A stretch of DNA of 32,996 nt from CAYNJF01 sp964351745 (GCA_964351745.1 CAYGPI010000017.1:1-32996); one strand, 5' to 3'; shown: positions 23,171-31,840, counted from the first letter of the stretch. The notes: generated by a model not told the origin, from the sequence alone. Program-made: numbers and translations.

Positions 23171-23855
23171 CAAGATATTCTCTTATAATCGGATGAACCA
23201 TGGCAGGATTATCATCGAGGACTCGCATACCTGAGTGGACTACAACGTTTAAATTGGTGCCCGCAGTTAACAAAATATTACGCTCTTTAACTAGTTGCGA
23301 ATCTTGTCCAACTAACTGTAATATTTTTCCACGAGACTCTTTAACGGATTCTGGAAATTTATTATTTAAGATATAAGAAAGCCCAAAGAATAACCTGCTC
23401 TGTATCATTTTTTCATCGTCTGGTGAGACTGTCTGTAAATTATCAGGTAAATCACAAGGCACATAACGATACATTTGTGCAACTGCCTCTTGGGAGCCTT
23501 TCGTTTTAAGTAAATCTAATATGCCATAAAGTTTTTTTGATAGGTCTTCATCCAAGAGACTTGGCGCCGAAAAAAGAACAATTTTTTTTCCCTTTAATGA
23601 GTTGCCAGCAAGGCAGTGTAGCAAAAGCAGAGCACCAAATGAGAATCCCATGAACACATCAAATGAACTTGATAGTTTGCTAATTTTTTCAACCCAATCA
23701 TCTGTAAAATTTTCTTGAGATACCTGAAGCCTGTGCCCCAAAGGATCATACCATGTCACGTTGTACTGCTCGTGAAGAAAACTTAAACTTGGCATTAATC
23801 TGTTAAGATCATGGCTAGCTGGTAGCATTGGCGCCAACACGAGAATGGATTTCAT
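23163..23855 (-). CDS. Alpha/beta-fold hydrolase
   Basis: A 230-residue alpha/beta hydrolase with the nucleophile elbow GFSFG (Ser72) after the strand FDVFM and a candidate catalytic His near the C-terminus (MVHPIIREYL). The starting strand ILVLAPMLPASHDLNRL replaces the usual HG oxyanion motif. It lacks a signal peptide and is about 40 residues shorter than typical esterases. Its ATG overlaps the aldolase stop by 4 bp (ATGA). It could work as a thioesterase or ester hydrolase releasing an intermediate of the operon's pathway. Substrate unknown. Confidence 0.8.
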   Translation of the reverse strand: MKSILVLAPMLPASHDLNRLMPSLSFLHEQYNVTWYDPLGHRLQVSQENFTDDWVEKISKLSSSFDVFMGFSFGALLLLHCLAGNSLKGKKIVLFSAPSLLDEDLSKKLYGILDLLKTKGSQEAVAQMYRYVPCDLPDNLQTVSPDDEKMIQSRLFFGLSYILNNKFPESVKESRGKILQLVGQDSQLVKERNILLTAGTNLNVVVHSGMRVLDDNPAMVHPIIREYLDD

Positions 23856-24745
23856 GTAAAATTCTCTTTGGTTTTCAAATGCTCTACCAGTTCTTTAGAC
23901 GACAAGTCTAAAAGGCCTCTAATAAACTCTTGCGTAGGAATTGGACGATTGTGCTGCAGCTTGGTTCTAACATAATTGCTTAGTGTGGCAATAGACTTTA
24001 AGTCATACTTTTGAATATGTATACTTTTTAAAAATGCCACAAAAAATTCTAATTTTAGATTCCCAAGCCCTTTTCCTAAACCTGCAAGAGAAGCGTCTAT
24101 CAATCTAACACCAGCATCATATGCGGCAAGCGCATTAGCCTGAGCTAACCCTAAATTATTATGAGGATGAAAACCAAAAGGAACGTTAAAGCGCTCCATA
24201 CAAGATTGATAGATCGCCAAAACTTCTTTTGGACGCAAGCAACCATTTGAATCTGCAAAATATATCATCTCAGGTTGGTAGGCACACATTGTGTCAAGAG
24301 AACTTAGTAATTCATCGTGGCTGTACTGAGTGATATACATATAATTGACAGAAACTTGCAACCCATATTCATTGGCCAGTTCAATGACGTTATACACCTT
24401 ATCATGCTCACCCTTTTTGGCACATAACCGGAGCAAATGAACGCTGCACTGTGAAAGTTCCTTTAGATCATCTTTTGTGATGTAATCACAATGAGCCATG
24501 ACTGCTAACTTTGAAGTCTGTACTCGATCATAACAATACTCTAAATAAGGTCTTTTACAAAACCCTGCAGGCCCAATTGAGTCAGTATAGTTAAGACATC
24601 CATTTCGGTATCCTAACTCAATATAGTCGATACCAGAGCTATCTAAGACAGATAAAATCTCAGCCAAGTCAGCCTCATTAAAATCAAAATTATTCTGATA
24701 ACCACCGTCTCTTAGAGTAACATCAAGTAATTTTAATTCATCCAT
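23852..24745 (-). CDS. HMGL-like pyruvate aldolase/synthase-family enzyme
   Basis: The 297-residue TIM-barrel protein starts LKLLDVTLRDGGYQN, with Arg12 and Asp13 of the DRE-TIM metallolyase signature, continues with YIELGYR and FADSNG, and carries the metal ligands in GFHPHNN (His193, His195). The block LGLAQANALAAYDAGVRLIDASL is most like 4-hydroxy-2-oxovalerate aldolase. The usual acetaldehyde dehydrogenase partner is missing, so it may be a stand-alone aldolase or a condensing enzyme making a C-C bond with a 2-oxo acid. The C-terminal 60 residues are shortened relative to isopropylmalate synthases, with no regulatory domain. Confidence 0.87.
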   Translation of the reverse strand: MDELKLLDVTLRDGGYQNNFDFNEADLAEILSVLDSSGIDYIELGYRNGCLNYTDSIGPAGFCKRPYLEYCYDRVQTSKLAVMAHCDYITKDDLKELSQCSVHLLRLCAKKGEHDKVYNVIELANEYGLQVSVNYMYITQYSHDELLSSLDTMCAYQPEMIYFADSNGCLRPKEVLAIYQSCMERFNVPFGFHPHNNLGLAQANALAAYDAGVRLIDASLAGLGKGLGNLKLEFFVAFLKSIHIQKYDLKSIATLSNYVRTKLQHNRPIPTQEFIRGLLDLSSKELVEHLKTKENFT

Positions 24746-25805
24746 ATGCCATCCAAAAGCCTACTGCCATAGCTACGCATACTGAAAGAAAACACAAAGT
24801 GAAGGCTTTAAATCGGAATAGACTCAAAAAATAACTGATAGGATGCTTATAGATAAAGGAGCGCATAATTGGCATGGTCACCAATGCAACTTTTCCGCCA
24901 AGCCCTTCTTCATGGATACGAATACTAGGATTATGGTTAACTTCAATAATGACGCCTCCACTGTCTTGGATTGGCTCCATAAGAGATTTGCACTCGACGT
25001 CAATACCGGTTAAATCCATATTCAGTGTTTTTCTTATTTTCATAAATAATTTTTTGTTTTCATTGCACATTTCATTAGGAACAGATCTGATTGTCCCTCC
25101 TCTTGAGGCATTTGAGGTATGACCAATAAAAACAACTTGCCCCTTTTTGGGGATAGAGTGTTTTGTAAGCTTTTGGTCCTGCAAACAATACGACGACTCT
25201 GTGTCAAAATTTATTTGCCCGATGAAGGTTGCCTTTTTAGCTCTCCTTGCATTCTCGTCTGCCACCAATCTCTCAATTGTTTTTTTTCCATCCCCTGTGA
25301 CATTTGCTGGATCACGAGCAATTATGTCAAGAATCTTGTTTTTAAAAACCAAAACTCTGTACGACTGCAAATTACTATAAAATTCCTCTATATATAACCA
25401 TTCGTGATGCTGAATTAAACGTTCAGACTCTTCAAAAAGCTTTTGAATATTTGGGATATTGCAAATCACATCTTTGCCCCAGAAGGACCACATCAAAGGT
25501 TTGACCACGACTGGAAATTTTAAATGTTTAGTGACGGTTATTAATTTATCGAGAGAAAAAGTCTTGTAATCTAGCATTGCAGCTTTAGGGACCGGGATAC
25601 CCTCGCTCCTCAATAAATTATTACACATCCCTTTATTCAAAGAAATCATGGCGCTAACACCAGAGTTAATTGGTGTGTTGCAGTAACTGAAATGATAGTT
25701 TTGTTTTCCCAGGGTTAATTTAAACCCAAAAACCACATCCATCCTCGATACTGGAAGCTTCAATTTTAAAGCACTTTTATAGTACCCATAAGCATTCGGT
25801 TCCAT
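24738..25805 (-). CDS. ATP-grasp ligase with C-terminal membrane tail
   Basis: A 355-residue ATP-grasp enzyme whose core resembles cyanophycin synthetase and glutathione-synthetase-like ligases: FPVVVKPLMWSFWGKDV (ATP-binding Lys), LYIEEFYSNLQSYRVLVFKNKI, GDGKKTIERLV, and the metal-binding IDVECKSL plus VIIEVNHNPSIR (Glu, Asn) near 290-302. Such enzymes join a carboxylate to an amine via an acyl phosphate. The C-terminal 40 residues form one or two membrane segments (AFTLCFLSVCVAMAVGFWM), so the ligase is probably anchored to the inner membrane, an uncommon arrangement. I use the ATG at 25805; a GTG four codons earlier is possible. First gene of the operon. TATAAT-like boxes lie near 25851-25856 and 25866-25871 on its strand. 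Confidence 0.87.
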   Translation of the reverse strand: MEPNAYGYYKSALKLKLPVSRMDVVFGFKLTLGKQNYHFSYCNTPINSGVSAMISLNKGMCNNLLRSEGIPVPKAAMLDYKTFSLDKLITVTKHLKFPVVVKPLMWSFWGKDVICNIPNIQKLFEESERLIQHHEWLYIEEFYSNLQSYRVLVFKNKILDIIARDPANVTGDGKKTIERLVADENARRAKKATFIGQINFDTESSYCLQDQKLTKHSIPKKGQVVFIGHTSNASRGGTIRSVPNEMCNENKKLFMKIRKTLNMDLTGIDVECKSLMEPIQDSGGVIIEVNHNPSIRIHEEGLGGKVALVTMPIMRSFIYKHPISYFLSLFRFKAFTLCFLSVCVAMAVGFWMAYG

Positions 25806-26047
25806 ATGAAATCGCACCCAACCAAGTTAGTTTTACACCAAAATCATTCTATTATAATCTTAAATATTATACAGCAACTAAATCATTGATTGATATTAAG
25901 TTATGCCCTTTAGAAAGATTAGAATGGATCGGTTGCAACTAAGAGTAAAAGAACTCACTTAATCTGAGATTACATCAGGAATATTTTTTTTGTATCCCTA
26001 ATTATGACTGCTATGCTAAATCAACAGTTTAGTAAACAAGGACTCAG

Positions 26048-27382
26048 TTGAATATGATTGTAAATAGGCTTCCTGTACAAAATATAAATTTACCTCTGTA
26101 CTTTGACGTTAAAAATTTTTCTGCAATGCAGGTAGCATTAGGTCATGAGCTTAAAATGTTTAATCCTTGGGCTCTCTCGATGGATTTCAAAAAGAGATTT
26201 AACTTACATGAAGCTCAGCATCTAATGTCACTAAGCATGCAAAATTTTGAAACCCTTTCTTCTCATCAAAAGATGATCTGTATGAGTAGATTGATAAGAT
26301 TATGTGAAATTTTTGCAGTTCTACCAAATAAAACATTTAAAGATCTTAAAAATGTATTACAAGGTGCCCTACGAGATTATAGCTCCAAATCATATGAGAT
26401 ATTTAGAGATCAATTTAAAATATTAACTACTTTTGAACAATTCAATTTTATCCAAAGATTTCATGGTTCCGGGAGATCAATTTCCTCTTTAGTCAAAAGA
26501 GATCCTCTATTATTTGAACAGCTTATTGGATCGCTTAACCAAACACAGATTATTAAGATTAATCTATTGAAAGATATGTACGGTAGAACACCTTTAATGA
26601 CTTATCTTACTGAAACACAACCAGCTCACCACTGTCTCCCTATTCAAACATTCTTAGGCGATAGCAGGGCACAAGGGAAATTTAAAGTCATACAGTCAAA
26701 AGACAATGCTGACGACTCAGCATTAAGCTTAGCGATAGAGCATGAGCACTACGAACTTATACGTCATGAGTTTATCAATGGTTTATCCTCAGCGCAGCTT
26801 TATACACTTTACAGCCCACTAAGCTTTTATAGCGCTACCCCCTTACTACTAGCTGTTATTTGCCCAGATAAAAGATTAGCTTACGACATAGCCCATCCTC
26901 TGAAGCAAAGTCATTTATTTAAGCTTGCGATCGGTCATAGAGGGCACGACTCTCTCATGATATGGGCAGTTTCACAACAGAATCCTTTATTTCTACAGCT
27001 TTTAATCGAGCGCTTAGATGGCTCCCAACTTTTTAAGCTTTCATCGCGCCATGGTTTAAACGGTTGTACTCCTTTAGAGTATATATGCTCATCACAAATA
27101 ACTTCGCTTCACGCATTGCTCCCTTCGCTTCTATATGCCATGAAAGGTTGCGACGCCATTAAAATTTTATCGAAAAAGCATCATCATAAGACCCTTGCTA
27201 TGATTGCTAGAGATGCTGGAAACGATAATTTGGCTACAGCACTCAACAATATTTTTCAGCAATTACCGAGTCAAAAACCTTTAACATTTTCATTTAAACG
27301 AGAAGTTGAAAAAGTGATAAACGATTTATCACAACCGTCATTATCAAACCGTAGGAAGTCTGAGAAACTTAGTTATAGATAA
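26048..27382 (+). CDS. Ankyrin-like helical-repeat protein, candidate effector
   Basis: The 444-residue soluble protein has divergent ankyrin-like repeats in its C-terminal half. Turn motifs recur at about 180 (GRTPLMTYL), 221 (ADDSALSLAI), 262 (SATPLLLAV), 300 (HDSLMIWAV), 340 (CTPLEYI) and 380 (HKTLAMIA). Linker helices such as SQLFKL, SHLFKL and AQLYTL precede several of them. The period is about 40 residues, longer than the canonical 33. The N-terminal 140 residues are helical and unrecognised, and the tail is basic (RRKSEKLSYR). Such proteins in Legionella and Coxiella are often secreted by the Dot/Icm system. The TTG start has AAGGA five bases upstream; the ATG two codons later is an alternative. 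Confidence 0.75.
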   Translation: MNMIVNRLPVQNINLPLYFDVKNFSAMQVALGHELKMFNPWALSMDFKKRFNLHEAQHLMSLSMQNFETLSSHQKMICMSRLIRLCEIFAVLPNKTFKDLKNVLQGALRDYSSKSYEIFRDQFKILTTFEQFNFIQRFHGSGRSISSLVKRDPLLFEQLIGSLNQTQIIKINLLKDMYGRTPLMTYLTETQPAHHCLPIQTFLGDSRAQGKFKVIQSKDNADDSALSLAIEHEHYELIRHEFINGLSSAQLYTLYSPLSFYSATPLLLAVICPDKRLAYDIAHPLKQSHLFKLAIGHRGHDSLMIWAVSQQNPLFLQLLIERLDGSQLFKLSSRHGLNGCTPLEYICSSQITSLHALLPSLLYAMKGCDAIKILSKKHHHKTLAMIARDAGNDNLATALNNIFQQLPSQKPLTFSFKREVEKVINDLSQPSLSNRRKSEKLSYR

Positions 27383-27555
27383 CGCTGCACTCTCCAAAAT
27401 ATTACTTAGCCGATGGCTTCTTAAAACATTGGGTATTATCAAGGAGAATAGAATCGATATTAGCACCTAAATATATAGAGCTGAATATTTACTCTCCAGT
27501 GCTTCACTAAATTGATGCTAACCTTATAGGGTTACCAATAATAATAGGACTCATT

Positions 27556-27756
27556 ATGGCCATTCTAAAAGTTATCGAAGTTCTTGCGCAATCAGATAAA
27601 AGTTGGGAAGATGCGGCGCAGCAAGCTGTAAGCAAAGCTGCCAGCACAGTGAAAGGTATAAAGTCTGTTTACATCAAAGAGATGGAAGCTGTTGTTAAAA
27701 ATGACAAGATATCCCAATTTAGAATAAATGCCAAGATTAGTTTCGAAATTGATTAG
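27556..27756 (+). CDS. Dodecin, flavin-binding small protein
   Basis: The 66-residue product matches dodecin over its whole length: start VIEVLAQSDKSWEDAAQQAV, a central helix, SVYIKEMEAVV, and the closing strand FRINAKISFEID. Dodecin forms a hollow 12-mer that binds flavins and is thought to buffer or store them. It has AGGA seven bases upstream of the ATG. Monocistronic; a strong hairpin follows. Confidence 0.93.
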   Translation: MAILKVIEVLAQSDKSWEDAAQQAVSKAASTVKGIKSVYIKEMEAVVKNDKISQFRINAKISFEID

Positions 27757-27826
27757 TAGGCAAATTACTTAAAAGGCTGTCGTAAATTGCACCAAGAATA
27801 CCAAGGCAGCCTACGGATCTAGATAA

Positions 27827-27864
27827 GCTATATTCCTGTAGTTTTATAATCACAGGAATGTAGC
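27827..27864. terminator. 13-bp hairpin between convergent genes
   Basis: GCTATATTCCTGT (27827-27839) pairs with ACAGGAATGTAGC (27852-27864) with one T-G pair and a 12-nt loop. It lies between dodecin and a convergent membrane-protein gene and could end transcription from both sides, although neither flank is a clean T-tract. Confidence 0.6.
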
Positions 27865-27920
27865 CTAGTAAACCAAATAATCAGGTTGGGCCATATTTTT
27901 AGCATGTTCCCGTTAGGCGC

Positions 27921-28385
27921 TTAGAATTCAACCAAAGACATAACTCGGGATTGAATTCTTTTGCCTAGGTACAAACCAAAAAGCAAACCAATGAGCATCA
28001 TAAATAAACTCTCAAAGGGAAGAAAAATAAGCAATCTAGTGCCAGCATGAATAGCACTCCTCAGACTATTTATAGTGTAAATCAAATAAGTTGAGTACGT
28101 GCAGTAGCCGAAACTTGAAGATATTAAGCCTAAAAATGCTTCTGAACAAAGATACTCCTTGAATCTTTTGCTCTCAATCTGCCGAGTAGATTTAATTTTA
28201 GATTCCTTTGATGTCCGGTTAAATATAATACGCATTTTATAAAAGTAATCGAAATAAAATAGCGACGGCACGGCATAGCCTATTGTTAGGATAAAAATGT
28301 GATCAGGAAACAAGGGTTCAACAAATACTGAGCTATAAATATAGGTATATATAAGTAGAAGCAAGTATAGTAGCCATTTGAACAT
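27921..28385 (-). CDS. Hypothetical inner-membrane protein, about four helices
   Basis: The 154-residue product has hydrophobic helices at about 3-20, 26-48, 84-108 and 119-142 and a basic loop (NRTSKESKIKSTRQIESKRFK) between the second and third. No family is recognised. Start: an ATG at 28385 next to an alternative GTG, both behind AGGA. Convergent with dodecin. Confidence 0.55.
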   Translation of the reverse strand: MFKWLLYLLLLIYTYIYSSVFVEPLFPDHIFILTIGYAVPSLFYFDYFYKMRIIFNRTSKESKIKSTRQIESKRFKEYLCSEAFLGLISSSFGYCTYSTYLIYTINSLRSAIHAGTRLLIFLPFESLFMMLIGLLFGLYLGKRIQSRVMSLVEF

Positions 28386-28744
28386 CACTAGACATCCTCA
28401 CAATTTTACAGAAAGCAACAAAATTGAAGAATGGGAAGTTCCTTCAAACATGAATGAGTAAACTATGTTAGCACATAGCTATTGAAAGTGAATTAAAAAC
28501 CGACAAGCCTACCTGCCCGCAGGATAAAGTGCATCCTTTAGATACCATCGCAGCTCTAAGCTGCCCACAGTAATGTTAGGGTTTCTCAGTAAGAAAAGAA
28601 TCTTTTATCTCATGCCAAATTCACCGCCATACGACTGACAAGCATCCATGGCTATCAATAGGCTTAGTTGGCAGAAGACTCTTAGATAAAATGATTCTTT
28701 GACTCTATAAGGCGCAATAACGATTCGGTTAGAAGAAAATAAGC
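28386..28744. other. Intergenic stretch, no gene seen
   Basis: About 360 bp between two minus-strand genes. It contains a short palindrome, CCTGCCCGCAGG, near 28513. A 73-codon frame covers the end of the methyltransferase gene and part of this region but has no ribosome-binding site. Nothing else was recognised. Confidence 0.4.
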
Positions 28745-29302
28745 TTAAGTAGTACCTTTTGAGGTACTGTGGGCATAAAGACGCACTCTTGTCTTTGGAT
28801 ATTTCAACTCTTCTACCAACAACCAACCCCAGTCTCTTTTCAAGACAGGTCTCTTATGTGGCGTTACAACGATCAAATAAGGAGCGCATTTTAACAGTTG
28901 GTAGCAAAGTGCTGGCAACCAACTTTCGTCGACAAGGTGCATAGCGTATGAGCAGACAATGAGCCCTTTTCCGAAAAGAGTTCCTGGGAACTTTCCTTTT
29001 GAAATGTCTTCAAAACTAATCCTTAAACAACTTAGACCAGTTCTTTTTTGGTAGGCTTCCCATGTATAAGGATCAATGCCTATCGTGTCATGGTTTGTAA
29101 AGTGCTCATTAAGCGCAATAGTCACCTCTCCCGAGCCTGCCGCTAAATCAATAACGCCCTGTTGAAGATCAATCTGCCATGCTTTCATGGAATGAATAAG
29201 AGCCTTCCTCACCTCAGCTTCATGGGGGTTGCAATAGATAGCTCCCTTATCCTTGTAGAAGCTTTCAACGCCCATTTGCTGATATTCACATGTAATCTTC
29301 AA
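28745..29302 (-). CDS. Class I SAM-dependent methyltransferase
   Basis: The 185-residue protein has the SAM-binding motif GVIDLAAGSGEVTIAL near 49-64, a later acidic strand (TIGIDPYTWEA), VCSYAMHLV as motif IV, and LIVVTPHKRP before the C-terminal strand pair. The closing block RDWGWLLVEEL...RVRLYAHST is shared with small methyltransferases of unknown substrate. The start appears to be a TTG, with GAGA a few bases upstream; an ATG nine codons later lacks a ribosome-binding site. Not in an operon. Confidence 0.78.
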   Translation of the reverse strand: MKITCEYQQMGVESFYKDKGAIYCNPHEAEVRKALIHSMKAWQIDLQQGVIDLAAGSGEVTIALNEHFTNHDTIGIDPYTWEAYQKRTGLSCLRISFEDISKGKFPGTLFGKGLIVCSYAMHLVDESWLPALCYQLLKCAPYLIVVTPHKRPVLKRDWGWLLVEELKYPKTRVRLYAHSTSKGTT

Positions 29303-29420
29303 AACATTCTCAAGATTTATAAAGATGAACCCTATTGGTAAGGCATCATAACGCGATTAAGGAATATATCAAAACTAGAAATTTCAAAGCCAAATATGTG
29401 GATAAAAACACTCAGTTTAG

Positions 29421-29459
29421 GCACTCTGATACGATTCGATACCTGCCATATTAGAGTGC
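29421..29459. repeat. Inverted repeat after the third GG-leader gene
   Basis: GCACTCT (29421-29427) and AGAGTGC (29453-29459) are perfect complements. The loop contains a direct repeat, GATAC-gattc-GATAC. It lies downstream of the GG-leader gene on the minus strand and has no T-tract. Confidence 0.4.
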
Positions 29460-29584
29460 TTTGAAAAGTTTAAAGTTTTGGATTTAGCTCTTGCAACGCT
29501 GATATCATTGGCATGACTCATGATATAGCCGCAGGTACTTGCTCGCATCCTGACATGGCCATGGCTCGGCCCCAGAATTAGATA

Positions 29585-29851
29585 TTAAAGCATCCTACTT
29601 ACAATGCCAGCAGCCACACCGGCTCCAAATGTCGCCACATAAGATGCAGGTATGTTAAAATCTGAAAAACCCACAGAGGTTGGTGGTTTTGGCTTGCCAT
29701 ATTGCGCGGCCTGCTGGACAGTATAATACGTACCCGCAACCACCTGCTTGCCTACCTCCATCAAATAAGCTTTTCCTACATACTCAAGAACTGTCGTAAT
29801 AAAAGCACCACCGTGAATGCTAGAAATTTGAGTATTATCAAGCTGTTTCAT
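29585..29851 (-). CDS. Double-glycine leader peptide, third type
   Basis: The 88-residue product begins MKQLDNTQISSIHGG, a textbook double-glycine leader: hydrophobic residues spaced L-x4-I-x2-I before Gly14-Gly15. The mature part (73 residues) is Gly/Ala-rich with two helical segments (FITTVLEYVGKAYLMEVG and SYVATFGAGVAAGIVSRML), the latter with GxxxG-like spacing, as in two-peptide and microcin-type bacteriocins. It is unrelated in sequence to the pair at 19.7-20.2 kb. GAGG lies nine bases before the ATG. No immunity or export gene is adjacent; the next gene, a divergent MATE exporter, is not of the peptidase type. Confidence 0.7.
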   Translation of the reverse strand: MKQLDNTQISSIHGGAFITTVLEYVGKAYLMEVGKQVVAGTYYTVQQAAQYGKPKPPTSVGFSDFNIPASYVATFGAGVAAGIVSRML

Positions 29852-30015
29852 ATATATTAACCTCTTACAAGACCGAATTTGTCAGCATGTTAACTAAAAG
29901 GGTTACGCTTGTCAAGTGTTAGCTACCGTTCATATGGCATATAAGATGCTAAACCTACCTTAACCATCTTGTTTACAGTATCATTACAAGGCCTGAAAAC
30001 CGACCGGAGCCTTAC

Positions 30016-31383
30016 GTGAAACTCGATGAACCATTCAAACCCTTAACAAGATTTAAGGTTGGAAGCCTCAAAGAGATAAGCTACTTATCGGTTCCACTTA
30101 TGCTATCAGCGCTATCAAGCGCCTTAATGATGTTCTTTGATAGACTCATCTTAGCGAAATACTCCCTAACGGCGCTTAATACCGCAGCAACCGCTGGCAT
30201 CTCTGTCATGGTTTTCCACTTAGGTGGCATGGGGATCGCGGGTATTTGTGAAATCTATGTTGGGCAATCATATGGCGCAAAAGATTATAAGAAAATTGGC
30301 TCTCATGTGTGGCAGATGCTTTGGCTAGCTCTATTTAGCATCGCTATCTTTGTGCCATTAAGCTTTATGCAAGATATGTTTTTACCGGAACGTTACACCT
30401 TAGAGGGTCGAGGTTACTTCCAATGGCTCATGCTTGCCGGCCCTATTGTAACAGCCAATGCTGCATTAAGTGGTTTCTATGTTGGGCGGGGAGATGTACA
30501 AAGACTGACCATTGTTGTCATAGCTAGCAATGTCATTAATGTGGTCTTGGATGTTCTTTTTATCTTTGGGCATGGATGGATCCCTTCAATGGGGATTAAT
30601 GGTGCGGCATATGCTACTTTTATAGCTCATTCATTTCAATTCGCAGCGCTTTTCTATGGTTTTTTCTCGTACAAGAATCGCATTACTTACCTGACCAACC
30701 ATTACCACTTTAAATTTAAAGCCTTTATGAAATCTTTTAAGGTTGGGTTCCCATCTGCCGCAGGGCATATGATTGAAATTGCTGCTTGGAGTATGCAATT
30801 TCATCTTGTCTCGTTGGTATCAGAACTACATGTTGCAGTTCTTGCTATTGGTCAAACTATTTTTGGGTTAGTAGCCTTTACAACGCAAGGGCTAAGTGGC
30901 GGTGTGGTTGCCTGCGCTTCAAACCTAGTAGGCGCAAAATATATTCAAAAAGCTAAATCTACTTTTAATTCAGCGACTATGCTGCATCTACTCATTGGGG
31001 CTGCTTTTATTTTGCCAATGCTAGTGAAACCTGAGTGGCTAATTAATGAGTTTATAAAGACTCAAGGAAATGAAGTAAACCATGAAGCACTCTTACTTTA
31101 CACCAAAATCGCCTGCTGGTACTTTCTTGCTTATTATGTGGTCGATGGTATGGTATGGATTTGCGCTGGATTTTTAACTGCCATTGAGGACACTTTGTTT
31201 ATCATGATTGTTAACGCGATAAATGCATGGCTATTCGGTCTTATTCCAATGTATTATATTATTAATGTTCATGGCGGCACGCCAGACAAGGCCTGGATGG
31301 TAATATGCCTCTACGGCATAGTGAACATGATCTGTTTTTACTCAAGATACCGCGTAAAATACTCTAGACTACAAAGAAACTAA
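30016..31383 (+). CDS. MATE-family efflux transporter
   Basis: A 455-residue, 12-helix transporter of the NorM/DinF type. Family marks are ISYLSVPLMLSALSSALMMFFDRLIL at the start (with Asp in helix 1), IAGICEIYVGQSYGAKDYKKIG after helix 2, the symmetric GVVACASNLVGAKYIQKAK in the second half, and VLDVLFIFGHGWIPSMGINGAA. MATE proteins export cationic drugs, dyes or metabolites using Na+ or H+. The GTG start has GGAG six bases upstream. Monocistronic; a hairpin follows. Confidence 0.93.
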   Translation: MKLDEPFKPLTRFKVGSLKEISYLSVPLMLSALSSALMMFFDRLILAKYSLTALNTAATAGISVMVFHLGGMGIAGICEIYVGQSYGAKDYKKIGSHVWQMLWLALFSIAIFVPLSFMQDMFLPERYTLEGRGYFQWLMLAGPIVTANAALSGFYVGRGDVQRLTIVVIASNVINVVLDVLFIFGHGWIPSMGINGAAYATFIAHSFQFAALFYGFFSYKNRITYLTNHYHFKFKAFMKSFKVGFPSAAGHMIEIAAWSMQFHLVSLVSELHVAVLAIGQTIFGLVAFTTQGLSGGVVACASNLVGAKYIQKAKSTFNSATMLHLLIGAAFILPMLVKPEWLINEFIKTQGNEVNHEALLLYTKIACWYFLAYYVVDGMVWICAGFLTAIEDTLFIMIVNAINAWLFGLIPMYYIINVHGGTPDKAWMVICLYGIVNMICFYSRYRVKYSRLQRN

Positions 31384-31421
31384 GCCTCGGACAATTTGTT
31401 TGAAGTTTAAAATAACAGCTA

Positions 31422-31459
31422 AGCCGACGCATCTATGCCAAACATGCATGTTGTCGGCT
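31422..31459 (+). terminator. Hairpin after the MATE gene
   Basis: AGCCGAC (31422-31428) pairs with GTCGGCT (31453-31459), with partial pairing inside (GCAT/ATGC). CTTATGTT follows. It is likely a weak terminator of the MATE transcript. Confidence 0.5.
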
Positions 31460-31480
31460 CTTATGTTAGTGGGATGATAA

Positions 31481-31702
31481 ATGCTATCTACAACAAAACC
31501 ATGGCTCACTTTACTAGTTTGCGTCATTTTCGCAACACCTAGTTATAGCGCTGAAATGAGAAGAGCAACAGATAAGCCGCCCAAACGCAGTGAATGCAAA
31601 TTTAAGGAATGCACCGAAAAGGAAAAACTTAAAAACCAATTGCTTCGTGAAGGAAAAATCGGAAAAGAAAGAAAACCATCAATTATCAGAGATCGCCACT
31701 AA
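31481..31702 (+). CDS. Small secreted basic protein
   Basis: The 73-residue product has a signal peptide (residues 1-24, TLLVCVIFATPSYSA, cleavage after SYSA) and a mature part of about 49 residues rich in Lys, Arg and Glu with two Cys (CKFKEC). No family is recognised. The ATG lies 21 nt behind the hairpin, with GGGATGA upstream. Periplasmic or secreted; function unknown. Confidence 0.55.
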   Translation: MLSTTKPWLTLLVCVIFATPSYSAEMRRATDKPPKRSECKFKECTEKEKLKNQLLREGKIGKERKPSIIRDRH

Positions 31703-31795
31703 TTATACCATTACTATACTTTGTATTAATAATTCAGCCAAACGAAAAGCTACTTAACCAACCTTAAATTCTAATCAACAACAACAATCTAAGCA

Positions 31796-31804
31796 TGGTA
31801 TAAT
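31796..31804 (+). promoter_or_regulatory. Extended -10 promoter for asnS
   Basis: TG-G-TATAAT is a perfect -10 box with the TGn extension, about 37 nt before the start codon. No good -35 box is seen, as is usual for extended -10 promoters. Confidence 0.5.
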
Positions 31805-31840
31805 TTTGCAAAAATAACGTTAAAATTATAAGGCTAACTA

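Noticed and set aside
28605..28826. 73-codon frame overlapping the methyltransferase gene
   Set aside because: No ribosome-binding site, overlaps a recognised gene in another frame, and shows no family features; the methyltransferase C-terminus looks complete, so it is not a frameshifted tail.
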